In this document: positions 6,598 through 13,789 of the stretch, piece after piece | Layout of the letters: every line of letters starts with the position of its first letter | Numbering within the stretch: the first letter of the stretch is position 1 | Origin: Chryseobacterium gleum | Lineage (GTDB): Bacteria > Bacteroidota > Bacteroidia > Flavobacteriales > BACL11 | Direction: 5' to 3' | Length of the DNA: 32,122 bases | Assembly (NCBI GenBank): GCA_945865535.1 | Contig: CAMBDW010000015.1 | Coordinates: 1 to 32,122, forward strand | Notes under the pieces: model-generated | What the model saw: the letters and a program-made list of their open reading frames with translations, nothing else | Database searches by the model: none | Told to the model about the DNA's origin: nothing | Program-made: the position numbers and the translations under genes

Positions 6598-6605
6598 TAA
6601 ATTTG
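6598..6605 (+). promoter_or_regulatory. Putative -7 box (TAAATTTG) for the 65-residue protein gene
   Basis: TAAATTTG fits the Bacteroidota -7 consensus TAnnTTTG and lies 59 bp before the ATG at 6664. No TTTG is found at the expected -33 position. The CTAG motif copy at 6586-6596 occupies the spacer instead, which would suit an activator- or repressor-controlled promoter. Confidence 0.4.
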
Positions 6606-6663
6606 TAAGGTTTTTCTTCTATATTAGTGGCTGTAAAAATAGTATTAACCAAAATAATTAATC

Positions 6664-6861
6664 ATGTCATTTCAACACAAAAACAAAAAAGGAACAAATT
6701 ACCACCTAAACTGTAAAGATGTTAAGTTAAAATCAACAGGAAGAGTACAAAGAATCTATTACTTTTCAAAAGATGCTAGAACTACGGCTTGTGCTAAGCC
6801 TGATGGCTACAATGTAAAAGAAAATGCAAGAACAGGATTACCATTTTTGACAAAGAAATAG
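6664..6861 (+). CDS. Small basic conserved hypothetical protein (65 residues)
   Basis: A compact, Lys/Arg-rich protein with the pattern KKGTNYHLNCKDVKLKSTGRVQRIYYFSKDA, then KPDGYNVKENARTGLPFLTKK near the C-terminus. It resembles short bacterial and archaeal hypotheticals of the form YYLHxKxVxLRxGRxQxIYFFxK followed by PxGYxVxENxxTGLPxLKK. That is a family resemblance from memory without an assigned function. Strand-turn-strand structure and positive charge would suit nucleic-acid binding (inference). The gene is monocistronic: it has its own putative promoter preceded by the four CTAG motifs, and a strong terminator 23 bp downstream. Confidence 0.72.
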   Translation: MSFQHKNKKGTNYHLNCKDVKLKSTGRVQRIYYFSKDARTTACAKPDGYNVKENARTGLPFLTKK

Positions 6862-6883
6862 TAATTTAAATATTTCTAAAAAG

Positions 6884-6914
6884 AAAAGCCCTAACTTTGT
6901 TAGGGTTTTTTTTT
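6884..6914. terminator. Rho-independent terminator, usable from both sides
   Basis: The stem CCCTAAC (6889-6895) / GTTAGGG (6899-6905) has a 3-base loop, with A-rich sequence on the left and a run of nine T on the right. It serves the 65-residue protein gene on the plus strand and can also terminate the convergent metallopeptidase gene on the minus strand. Confidence 0.85.
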
Positions 6915-6930
6915 ATCCAATTTTTTCTTC

Positions 6931-7608
6931 TTAATCTCTTAACATTGCAACATAGTATAAAAGGTATGTAACTGCTGCAAGTGCAGCCACTACATAAGTA
7001 CTAGCCGCCCATTTAAGAGCATCACTAGCATAAGTCAATTCTCTATCTCCTGTAATACCAGAAGATTTTAACCAAACTAATGCTCTTGAGCTAGCATCAA
7101 ATTCAACAGGAAGTGTGACTAATGTAAATGCGGTAACTACAGCCTGTAAAAGGATAAATATTTTTAGCATATTTTCCCATCCTAAACCAAGAAAACTCCC
7201 TCCAAATATACCAATAATAAAAACAGTTCCCATCATGCTGTTGCTAAAGTTTACTATTGGAACCATTTGTGATCTCATTTGTAGCCAAGTATATGCTCTA
7301 GCGTGTTGTACTGCATGGCCACATTCATGTGCGGCAACTGCAGCTGCTGCAACATGTCTTCCTTGATATACATCTGGGCTTAAGTTGACTGTTCTATCCA
7401 TAGGATTGTAATGGTCGGTTAATTTTCCAGGAACGGAAATAACTTTTACATCACGAATGCCATTATCGGAAAGCATTTTTTCAGCAATTTCTTTCCCGCT
7501 CATACCTGAAAGTGTTGGTATTTGACTGTACTTCTTAAATTTACTTTTTAATTTTGAACTTACAATTCCACCTACTATCATAAATCCTATCATTATTACC
7601 CAAATCAT
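6931..7608 (-). CDS. YugP-like membrane zinc metallopeptidase
   Basis: A membrane-anchored neutral zinc protease of 225 residues (Zn_peptidase_2, YugP type). An N-terminal membrane helix occupies residues 1-19, and the zinc-binding motif HECGH lies at 94-98 in VAAHECGHAVQHARAY. Further hydrophobic segments are at about 118-140, 148-168 and 205-222. The segment LPVEFDASSRAL after the third helix is typical of the family and would supply the third zinc ligand. Length matches the family. It stands alone, with the shared terminator at its 3' end and a 90 bp divergent gap to surE. The natural substrate is unknown; a role in membrane protein turnover is assumed for the family. Confidence 0.9.
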   Translation of the reverse strand: MIWVIMIGFMIVGGIVSSKLKSKFKKYSQIPTLSGMSGKEIAEKMLSDNGIRDVKVISVPGKLTDHYNPMDRTVNLSPDVYQGRHVAAAAVAAHECGHAVQHARAYTWLQMRSQMVPIVNFSNSMMGTVFIIGIFGGSFLGLGWENMLKIFILLQAVVTAFTLVTLPVEFDASSRALVWLKSSGITGDRELTYASDALKWAASTYVVAALAAVTYLLYYVAMLRD

Positions 7609-7698
7609 ATTTTTTTGTTTTAGTTTTTATGCAAAATTAGAAAAAAATCCTAATTACTATACAACATTGTAGTAGTTTTGTAGTATTAAAAATTAAAA

Positions 7699-8475
7699 AT
7701 GAAAAAGCCTTTAATTTTAGTTGTAAATGATGATGGTATATCTGCTAAAGGTATTCGTAATTTAATACGGATTATGAATGATTTTGGCGATGTAGTTGTT
7801 GTTGCTCCTGATAGTCCTCAGTCTGGCAAGGGTCATGCTATTACTATTGAAGCAACTATTAGATGTGATAAAGTGGAGATTGATAATGGTTCGCAAAAAG
7901 AATATGCTTGTAGTGGAACTCCAGTAGATTGTGTGAAATTGGCAGTAAATCAAATTTTAGATAGAAAGCCAGATTTGTGCGTTTCTGGTATAAATCATGG
8001 ATCCAACTCTTCCATTAATGTGATTTATTCAGGTACCATGTCGGCAGCAGTGGAGGGTGCTTTAGAAGGTATTCCTTCCATAGGATTTTCTCTTTTAGAT
8101 TATGCTCATAATGCTGATTTTTCAGAGGCTGAATCATATATTAGGAATATCACAAAACAAGTTCTTAAGCATGGATTAGATAGTGGTGTTTGTCTTAATG
8201 TGAATATTCCTAAATATATTGAAGGGAAAAAGTTAAAAGGACTAAAAGTATGTAGGCAAGCTAAGGCAAATTGGGAAGAAGAATTTGAGGAAAGGATTGA
8301 TCCAAAAGGTAGAACTTACTATTGGCTTACAGGAAAATTTGTCAATTATGATAAAGGTACCGATACTGATGAGTGGGCTTTAGCCAATCATTATGTTTCA
8401 GTGGTGCCTGTACAATTTGATGTAACGGCTCATTCTTCTTTGTCGTCCGTAAATAAATTATTACTTGATGAATAA
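7699..8475 (+). CDS. surE: 5'/3'-nucleotidase SurE
   Basis: SurE removes phosphate from nucleoside monophosphates using a divalent metal, and helps stationary-phase survival in other bacteria. The 258-residue product has the N-terminal metal site VVNDDGISAKGI (Asp11, Asp12), the serine loop VAPDSPQSGKGHAIT and the Asn-containing loop SGINHGSNSSINVIYSGTMSAAVEG, all in the usual order. Length is normal. A TAnnTTTG-type box (TAGTTTTG) sits at 7673-7680, only 18 bp before the ATG, so the leader would be very short. It is the first of three genes: the small membrane protein starts inside its last codons and lpxB follows. surE next to lpxB is an arrangement I recall from other Bacteroidota. Confidence 0.95.
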   Translation: MKKPLILVVNDDGISAKGIRNLIRIMNDFGDVVVVAPDSPQSGKGHAITIEATIRCDKVEIDNGSQKEYACSGTPVDCVKLAVNQILDRKPDLCVSGINHGSNSSINVIYSGTMSAAVEGALEGIPSIGFSLLDYAHNADFSEAESYIRNITKQVLKHGLDSGVCLNVNIPKYIEGKKLKGLKVCRQAKANWEEEFEERIDPKGRTYYWLTGKFVNYDKGTDTDEWALANHYVSVVPVQFDVTAHSSLSSVNKLLLDE

Positions 8476-8749
8476 AGACATTGTAAAAGGATTTTTTATT
8501 GGAATAGTAGCACCTATAGCTGCATTTGTAGTATATGTAGCATTCTTTACTGAAGATTCTGATCCTATAGGTATGTATAAGCAAATTATTGAAATGGGGA
8601 AGTTATCTCACGTTATTAGTTTGAGTATTTTGATAAATCTACTGATATTCTTTATGAATATTAAAACCAATAGAGATGAGCAGGCAAGAGGAATTTTGTT
8701 TGCTACACTATTTTATGGTATTGCTATTGTTATTATAAAATTCTTTTAG
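8468..8749 (+). CDS. Small inner-membrane protein between surE and lpxB
   Basis: 93 residues with three hydrophobic segments: about 5-26 (GFFIGIVAPIAAFVVYVAFF), 44-62 (LSHVISLSILINLLIFF) and 74-93 (ILFATLFYGIAIVIIKFF). A short charged loop (MNIKTNRDEQARG) separates the last two. The ATG at 8468 overlaps the end of surE by 8 bp; the TTG one codon earlier is an unlikely start. The lpxB start lies 1 bp past its stop, so the three genes form a tightly packed operon. I know no function; its position suggests a link to lipid A synthesis or the envelope, but this is only context. Confidence 0.8.
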   Translation: MNKDIVKGFFIGIVAPIAAFVVYVAFFTEDSDPIGMYKQIIEMGKLSHVISLSILINLLIFFMNIKTNRDEQARGILFATLFYGIAIVIIKFF

Positions 8750-8750
8750 T

Positions 8751-9830
8751 GTGAGGTATTACATTGTTACTGGCGAGCCTTCTGGTGATATGCATGCTGC
8801 TAATTTGGTAAATGAGCTAAAAATTATTGATAACAATGCTGTTATTAGAGCTTGGGGAGGAGAGCGATTAATTGCACAAAAAGTTTCTCTTGCAAAAAAC
8901 ATCAATGAAACTGCTTTTATGGGGCTTTGGAGTGTTCTAAAGAATTTAAGGGCTATTAAATCCAATTTAGATTTCTGCAAGCAAGATATTTTGGATTTTA
9001 AAGCTGATGCCTTGATTTTAGTGGATTATCCAGGCTTTAATTTAAAAATAGCGGAATTCGCTAAAAAAAACGGAATAAAAGTATGCTATTATATCTCTCC
9101 AAAAGTTTGGGCTTGGAATAAAAGTAGAATTTCAAAAATCAAGAAATTTGTTGATCATTTATTAGTGATTTTCCCTTTTGAGGTGGAGTTTTATAAAAAG
9201 CATGGGGTAGAGGTAACTTATCTTGGAAATCCGTTATTGGATGAAATTAATAAAGGAAATTTTAGTTTTACTTTTAATTCAGATAAACCAATTATTGCTT
9301 TACTTCCTGGAAGTAGAAAACAAGAGATTGAAGCTATACTTCCTAAGATGTTATCAGTAGTTAATGATTTCCCAGATTATCAATTTGTAATTGCAGCAAC
9401 GAATACTTTTTCAGAGAAGTATTATCAAGATTTCATTAAAGGTGAAAATGTTTCTTTAGTTTTTAATCAAACTTATGGACTTTTAGAGCACTCAAAATAT
9501 GCCTTAGTTACTTCTGGTACTGCTACTTTAGAAACAGCACTTTTTAAAGTACCACAAGTAGTTTGCTATAAAACCAACTGGCTCACTTATATTATTGCAA
9601 AATCGCTTATCAAAATTGATTATTTATCTCTAGTAAATATTCTAATGGACAAAGTAGTTGTTAAAGAACTCATTCAATCACAATTTAATAAAGAAAATTT
9701 AAAAATAGAATTAGAGCTTCTTTTTAATCAAAGAGAAAGAATAGTAGCGGATTATGATAAACTTGGTGATTTGCTAAATAAGAAAGGAGCTTCAAGAAAT
9801 GCAGCTGAGTTTATTCTAAAGACTATTTAG
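8751..9830 (+). CDS. lpxB: Lipid-A-disaccharide synthase LpxB
   Basis: A GT19 glycosyltransferase that joins lipid X to UDP-2,3-diacylglucosamine, giving the disaccharide backbone of lipid A at the cytosolic membrane face. 359 residues, normal for the family. It has the N-terminal motif YYIVTGEPSGDMHAANL, the ILVDYPGFNLKIA loop, YYISPKVWAWNKSRI, LGNPLLDEI, LPGSRKQEI and the donor-site motif TSGTATLETALF. The start is GTG at 8751: this places the conserved GEPSGD eight residues in, as in other LpxB proteins, and no ATG is near. It is last in the surE operon. The final codons overlap the convergent lipoprotein gene by 8 bp, and a copy of this 3' end is found again at 10675-10714. Confidence 0.95.
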   Translation: MRYYIVTGEPSGDMHAANLVNELKIIDNNAVIRAWGGERLIAQKVSLAKNINETAFMGLWSVLKNLRAIKSNLDFCKQDILDFKADALILVDYPGFNLKIAEFAKKNGIKVCYYISPKVWAWNKSRISKIKKFVDHLLVIFPFEVEFYKKHGVEVTYLGNPLLDEINKGNFSFTFNSDKPIIALLPGSRKQEIEAILPKMLSVVNDFPDYQFVIAATNTFSEKYYQDFIKGENVSLVFNQTYGLLEHSKYALVTSGTATLETALFKVPQVVCYKTNWLTYIIAKSLIKIDYLSLVNILMDKVVVKELIQSQFNKENLKIELELLFNQRERIVADYDKLGDLLNKKGASRNAAEFILKTI

Positions 9831-9844
9831 ATGCTTTATATTCT
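9805..9844 (+). repeat. 40 bp repeat, original copy at the lpxB 3' end
   Basis: This segment encodes the last LpxB residues and, on the other strand, the stop and final residues of the first GCTDP lipoprotein. It recurs at 10675-10714 with a single mismatch (G9809 versus T10679), 870 bp away in the same orientation. Of the 40 bp, 35 run without a difference. Confidence 0.9.
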
Positions 9845-10557
9845 GTAATCTTTTTCTTGCTCAGTTGAAGTTTTCTACATTCACCCGGTATTACATTAAT
9901 CTCTGTGTAATCGTAATCTGCAATTGGCCCATTATCTGGATATGCTTGCCATGAGAATGTTCCTAAATTATTGTTGTAATTTCCATTCCAGTATAATGTT
10001 GCTGTAAGTGTTGATCCATCACCTTGTGGTAAGCAATTAGGTGGACTAGTCCAATAAAAATCATTAGTTATATTTCCAATATAGTTATTATAGCTATCGT
10101 AAAATGAATAATAAGATATTCCCCAATTAAGCATGTATTGAGATGCACTATAATCAAGATAATAGACTAAGTTAGCGCTGTATTGACATGCATTAATTTG
10201 CTCTAAATTAGCCTGTGGATCGAAATTGTTTGCTGCGGGGTCAGTGCAACCATAAATACCATATAAACAACTCCCATCATTTGTAGTAGCCAGCGGGTTA
10301 AAATTAAGTGCTAAAGGATCGGTGCAACCATAAATATAATATAAACAACTCCCATTATTTGTATTAGCTTGCGGATTAAAATTGTATGCTGCTGGGTCAG
10401 TGCAACCATAAATATAATATAAACAAGTCCCATCATTATTATCTGCATCTGCGTTATAATTTATAGCAGATGGATCGGTACATCCATCAATTTGAATTTC
10501 AACAACACAAGAGTTTAGTAATGTAGCAATGATAGTTAATAAGAATATGTTTTTCAT
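9823..10557 (-). CDS. Lipoprotein with four GCTDP repeats
   Basis: A 244-residue predicted lipoprotein. I start at ATG 10557 (MKNIFLLTIIATLLNSC), since the lipobox LLNSC needs the cysteine near residue 17; the longer frame adds 13 residues of no use. Four units of about 26 residues follow, GCTDPxAxNxNPxA-x(4)-G-(S/T)-CLYxIY. The last unit is degenerate. This repeat with its paired cysteines is common in secreted proteins of marine Bacteroidota; its role is unknown. The C-terminal 110 residues form an aromatic-rich beta domain (YYLDYSASQYML, NITNDFYWTSPPNC). It overlaps the lpxB end by 8 bp, convergent. The gene upstream on the same strand is a paralogue with the same signal peptide and the same last residues (EYKASK). 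Confidence 0.85.
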   Translation of the reverse strand: MKNIFLLTIIATLLNSCVVEIQIDGCTDPSAINYNADADNNDGTCLYYIYGCTDPAAYNFNPQANTNNGSCLYYIYGCTDPLALNFNPLATTNDGSCLYGIYGCTDPAANNFDPQANLEQINACQYSANLVYYLDYSASQYMLNWGISYYSFYDSYNNYIGNITNDFYWTSPPNCLPQGDGSTLTATLYWNGNYNNNLGTFSWQAYPDNGPIADYDYTEINVIPGECRKLQLSKKKITEYKASK

Positions 10558-10674
10558 AATTTTATTTTTTGGTAAATATAATAGTATTTCTTTCAAATTA
10601 AATATTTGATAAATTCTACTCTTTAGACTGTTAAGTACATTGATTTTTAGTAAGGAAATGTAGTGGAACTGGAC

Positions 10675-10714
10675 CTGATTTTATTCTAAAGACTATTTAG
10701 ATGCTTTATATTCT
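10675..10714 (+). repeat. 40 bp repeat, displaced copy of the lpxB 3' end
   Basis: The second copy of 9805-9844. Here the lpxB-derived codons are stranded without the rest of lpxB, while the minus strand still supplies the stop codon and C-terminus of the second lipoprotein. This marks one edge of the tandem duplication. Confidence 0.9.
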
Positions 10715-11232
10715 TGAATTTTCTTAAATGTTAATTCCATAGGTAGGCAGTTATTTGCTAAGATTACATCAGTTCCACTATAATGTATCGTACCCGAACC
10801 ATCCCTCACAGTCCAAGTGAATGTAGAACTTAATGAATTTTGCCATTCTAGAGTGAAATGAACAGCATCAGGATCAATAGGGTAGCAAACAGGCACGTAA
10901 GTAAATCCTAAATTAGCCTGAAGAGTACCTACATAAGTATTTCCAACATAAACATCTAAAAAGTTTATTCCTAAATTATCAAAATATACTGCTGCCGCTA
11001 CATCTTCATAAAATACTACATCAGCTTCATATTCACATGAAAAGTATGGAAGTGCAATATTATAATTTGTTGCATATGGATCCGTACAGGTATAAAAACA
11101 ACTCCCATTATTATTATCTGCATTAGAGTTATAGTTATCAGCATATGGATCGGTACACCCATCAATTTTAACTTCAACAACACAGGAGTTAAGTAATGTA
11201 GCAAGGATAGTAAATAAGAGTAGGTTTTTCAT
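10693..11232 (-). CDS. Lipoprotein with two GCTDP-type repeats, tandem paralogue
   Basis: A 179-residue predicted lipoprotein: signal peptide and lipobox LLNSC (about 13-17), then one full repeat GCTDPYADNYNSNADNNNGSC and one shorter one starting CTDPYATNYN. A beta-rich C-terminal domain (VDVYVGNTYVGTLQANLG, FTLEWQNSLSSTFTW) follows and the protein ends EYKASK. It matches the neighbouring lipoprotein over the first 29 residues in about three quarters of positions, and again at the very C-terminus; the middles have diverged and the repeat number differs. The upstream sequence contains CAAATATA (11247-11254), the minus-strand reading TATATTTG of a -7 box. Function unknown; surface exposure is likely for an outer-membrane lipoprotein. 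Confidence 0.85.
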   Translation of the reverse strand: MKNLLLFTILATLLNSCVVEVKIDGCTDPYADNYNSNADNNNGSCFYTCTDPYATNYNIALPYFSCEYEADVVFYEDVAAAVYFDNLGINFLDVYVGNTYVGTLQANLGFTYVPVCYPIDPDAVHFTLEWQNSLSSTFTWTVRDGSGTIHYSGTDVILANNCLPMELTFKKIQEYKASK

Positions 11233-11267
11233 AATTTTATTTTTGGCAAATATATAAATATTTTTTA

Positions 11268-13757
11268 TTAAAATTCTCCTCCACTTTCCTCTTTAATATC
11301 ATCATTTTTAATATTGGTTTTATTATTGGCATCTTTAAAAGTTAATTTTCCAAAAGTATAATTAAAACTAATACCAAAAGAGCGGAAAGTTTGATTGCGC
11401 TCAGAATCTAAGCTGAAGTTATCTCCTTTAAGATTAGTGCTAAATACTTTGTATTTATTGAAAGGTTCAATAATATGCAATCCTAAAGAACCTCTTTTGT
11501 TTTTAAAATCTTTTTTAACTCCAAAACTCATCATGCTAAATGAAGTTGAAGTTCCTTGTATAGTTTGTTCATCTGAGCTGTAAAAGCCCCATCCCTCAAT
11601 TTTCCAATTTTTACCCAGATCATAATTTACTCCAAAATTGTAGCTGTATAGTAAGCCACTGGTAAGAGATTCTTCTTTACCATCTATATTTGCGGAACCA
11701 GTATATTGATATAAATCGAATCCGGAACGAATATTTAGCTTTTCAAAACGTAAGGAACCAAAATAACTACATCCATAAGTAGTACTTGATCCTATATTCT
11801 CAAAAACAACTTTTGTTGTATCCCCAACAATTCTAGTATATGATTCAATAATATCTTTGGTGTTCTTAGCGTATAGAGAATAACTTCCTTGATATTTTTT
11901 TCCAAACTTATTGTAGGACATTTCTAATTGATGTGTGCTAGAAGGTTTTAAGTTAGGATTTCCTTCTGTAATGCTAAAATTATTGGTTCTAAGGGTGTTT
12001 GGGTTAATATTTTTTATTCCAGGTCTAGAAATACGATTGTTATAACTTAGTTTTAGGGATTCTGCTTGGCTAAAATTTTTAGATACAGTTAAGCTGGGTA
12101 ATATATTTCCATAAGAATTATCAAATGAATCTTCAGGTTTAGATTTCCAATCTCCATTAATCATAGTCATCTCGTATCTGATTCCTGCTTTTAAACCAAT
12201 ATCTGAAGGGAAAACCCAATCAGATGAGATATAGCTTGATACTACTTTCTGATTGTAATTAAAAATATCTTGAGGAGATCGGAAGGCGTTATCCGTAGAG
12301 GAAGTTGTATTAACAATCTCTCTATCTCTATTTACCAATTTTGTACCTACTTCAAGTTTGTTTTCTTCCATAAATGGATAGGAATAATCCAATTGAAAAG
12401 TGGTTTCTATTTCCTTTTCATCATTATCTGTACTGTATTGTAAAGTATCATTTTTGTTATTAATAATATCATCATCTCCTAGGCTTCCACCTATTTGGAA
12501 TGATATACTTAACTCTTGTTCCTCTTTGTCAAAGGTTTTAATATAGTCAGTACTCCATTCTATGTTTGTGGTTTTTCCACTTGTTTCTAAGTATGTCTCA
12601 TAAGTTTTGTTTAAAGCAGGATTAGTATTTGTATAAAAATACTCAGTAGTGTCATTACTAAATGAATTTCTTCCTGAAATACGAATATCAGAAGTTAGTC
12701 GGTTATAAGCATTGATGTCATAAAACATATTTATCGAGCCTCTGTATCCAATCCATTGACTAAAAGTATTACTTGTATCAATCAAGCTATTGATACTATC
12801 TTTTACGATAAAGCCGAGACTATCTTTGTTTATCCAATCTTCTCTTTTAGAGTTAGAATCTCCAATTCTTGGCCAACTCCAATGTCCACCTCCTCTTGCT
12901 GAAAAGCCAAATCTCCCTTTGCTAGTACTCAGGCTAAAATCCTGGCGATTCATTCGGGTTCCAACAGAACTACCAAGCGTACTTTTGTAACCGTCAATTA
13001 CTTTTCGTTTAGTTATAATATTTACTACACCAGCATCTCCTTCACCATCATATTTTGCTCCTGGACTTGTTATAATTTCTACACTTTTTATTTCATTTGC
13101 AGGTATCATCTGCAAAGCTGTGGTAATATCAGAAGAGAAAAAAGAAGAAGCCTTACCATTTACTAAGAATTTAATATTTTTAGATCCCCTTAAACTTACT
13201 TCTCCTTCAAGGTCAACAGTAAGTAAGGGTGCTTTCCTTAGTACATCTGTAGCATCATTTAAGCCCTCATTCATATCATTTTCGGCATTATAAACAACCT
13301 TGTCAATCTTATTTTCAAATATTGCTTTTTGTTCTTTAATAGTTACTTCTGATAACATCTCAGCATTAGCAACTAGTAATATGTCGGCAAGAGTTATATC
13401 TGGTTTCTTTTTGGTGAGTTCAAAATCAATATTTTGAATATCATATCCTAAATAACTTACACTAATCTGATAATTACCTGAACGAATTTCGTTCATATAG
13501 AATTTTCCTTTTGAGTCGGTAATTGTTCCCTCAATGATTTTTTCCCATTTAGTATTAGTGAGGCTTATGTTAGCGTATTCAAGAACTTCTCCAGTTTTAC
13601 TATCAATAATCTTACCACTGATACTTCCTTTTATATAATCTTTGGAATTATCTTTACCAGAACCATTCCAATTTCCGCCTCCACCGCCACCACGACCTTT
13701 TTCTTGTGCGATAGTTAGAAATGGCACAATAATTGCAATAAGTAAAATATGTTTCAT
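11268..13757 (-). CDS. TonB-receptor-like outer-membrane beta-barrel protein
   Basis: An 829-residue outer-membrane protein. Signal peptide 1-17 (ends TIAQ), then a short glycine-rich stretch (GRGGGGGGNW). A CarboxypepD_reg-like beta-sandwich occupies about 45-130 (GKIIDSKTGEVLEYANISLTN, YQISVSYLGY). A plug domain at about 150-255 includes LRKAPLLTVDLEGEVSLRG and VEIITSPGAKYDGEGDAGVVNI. The rest is a large barrel with alternating aromatic strands, typical of the outer-membrane beta-barrel family (PF14905 type). I see no clear TonB box. Relatives import nutrients or act as barrels of uncertain cargo; there is no SusD partner, so glycan uptake through a SusC/D pair is unlikely. It lies 35 bp from the lipoprotein gene on the same strand and 32 bp from the 475-residue gene upstream; co-transcription is possible. 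Confidence 0.9.
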   Translation of the reverse strand: MKHILLIAIIVPFLTIAQEKGRGGGGGGNWNGSGKDNSKDYIKGSISGKIIDSKTGEVLEYANISLTNTKWEKIIEGTITDSKGKFYMNEIRSGNYQISVSYLGYDIQNIDFELTKKKPDITLADILLVANAEMLSEVTIKEQKAIFENKIDKVVYNAENDMNEGLNDATDVLRKAPLLTVDLEGEVSLRGSKNIKFLVNGKASSFFSSDITTALQMIPANEIKSVEIITSPGAKYDGEGDAGVVNIITKRKVIDGYKSTLGSSVGTRMNRQDFSLSTSKGRFGFSARGGGHWSWPRIGDSNSKREDWINKDSLGFIVKDSINSLIDTSNTFSQWIGYRGSINMFYDINAYNRLTSDIRISGRNSFSNDTTEYFYTNTNPALNKTYETYLETSGKTTNIEWSTDYIKTFDKEEQELSISFQIGGSLGDDDIINNKNDTLQYSTDNDEKEIETTFQLDYSYPFMEENKLEVGTKLVNRDREIVNTTSSTDNAFRSPQDIFNYNQKVVSSYISSDWVFPSDIGLKAGIRYEMTMINGDWKSKPEDSFDNSYGNILPSLTVSKNFSQAESLKLSYNNRISRPGIKNINPNTLRTNNFSITEGNPNLKPSSTHQLEMSYNKFGKKYQGSYSLYAKNTKDIIESYTRIVGDTTKVVFENIGSSTTYGCSYFGSLRFEKLNIRSGFDLYQYTGSANIDGKEESLTSGLLYSYNFGVNYDLGKNWKIEGWGFYSSDEQTIQGTSTSFSMMSFGVKKDFKNKRGSLGLHIIEPFNKYKVFSTNLKGDNFSLDSERNQTFRSFGISFNYTFGKLTFKDANNKTNIKNDDIKEESGGEF

Positions 13758-13789
13758 ATAATTTCTAGTGTTATAGAGTTGATAAAGTG

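Noticed and set aside
5360..6660. A fourth cassette after 5351
   Set aside because: No inverse core complementary to GTTAGTGGC and no attC-like palindrome follow, so the array appears to end here.
11016..11204. Other open frames of 60-115 residues on the opposite strand or in shifted frames inside recognised genes (for example 11016-11204, 12790-12990, 19289-19507, 21169-21516, 30059-30286)
   Set aside because: All lie inside genes with clear families and show no independent start context, domain or conservation that I can see.
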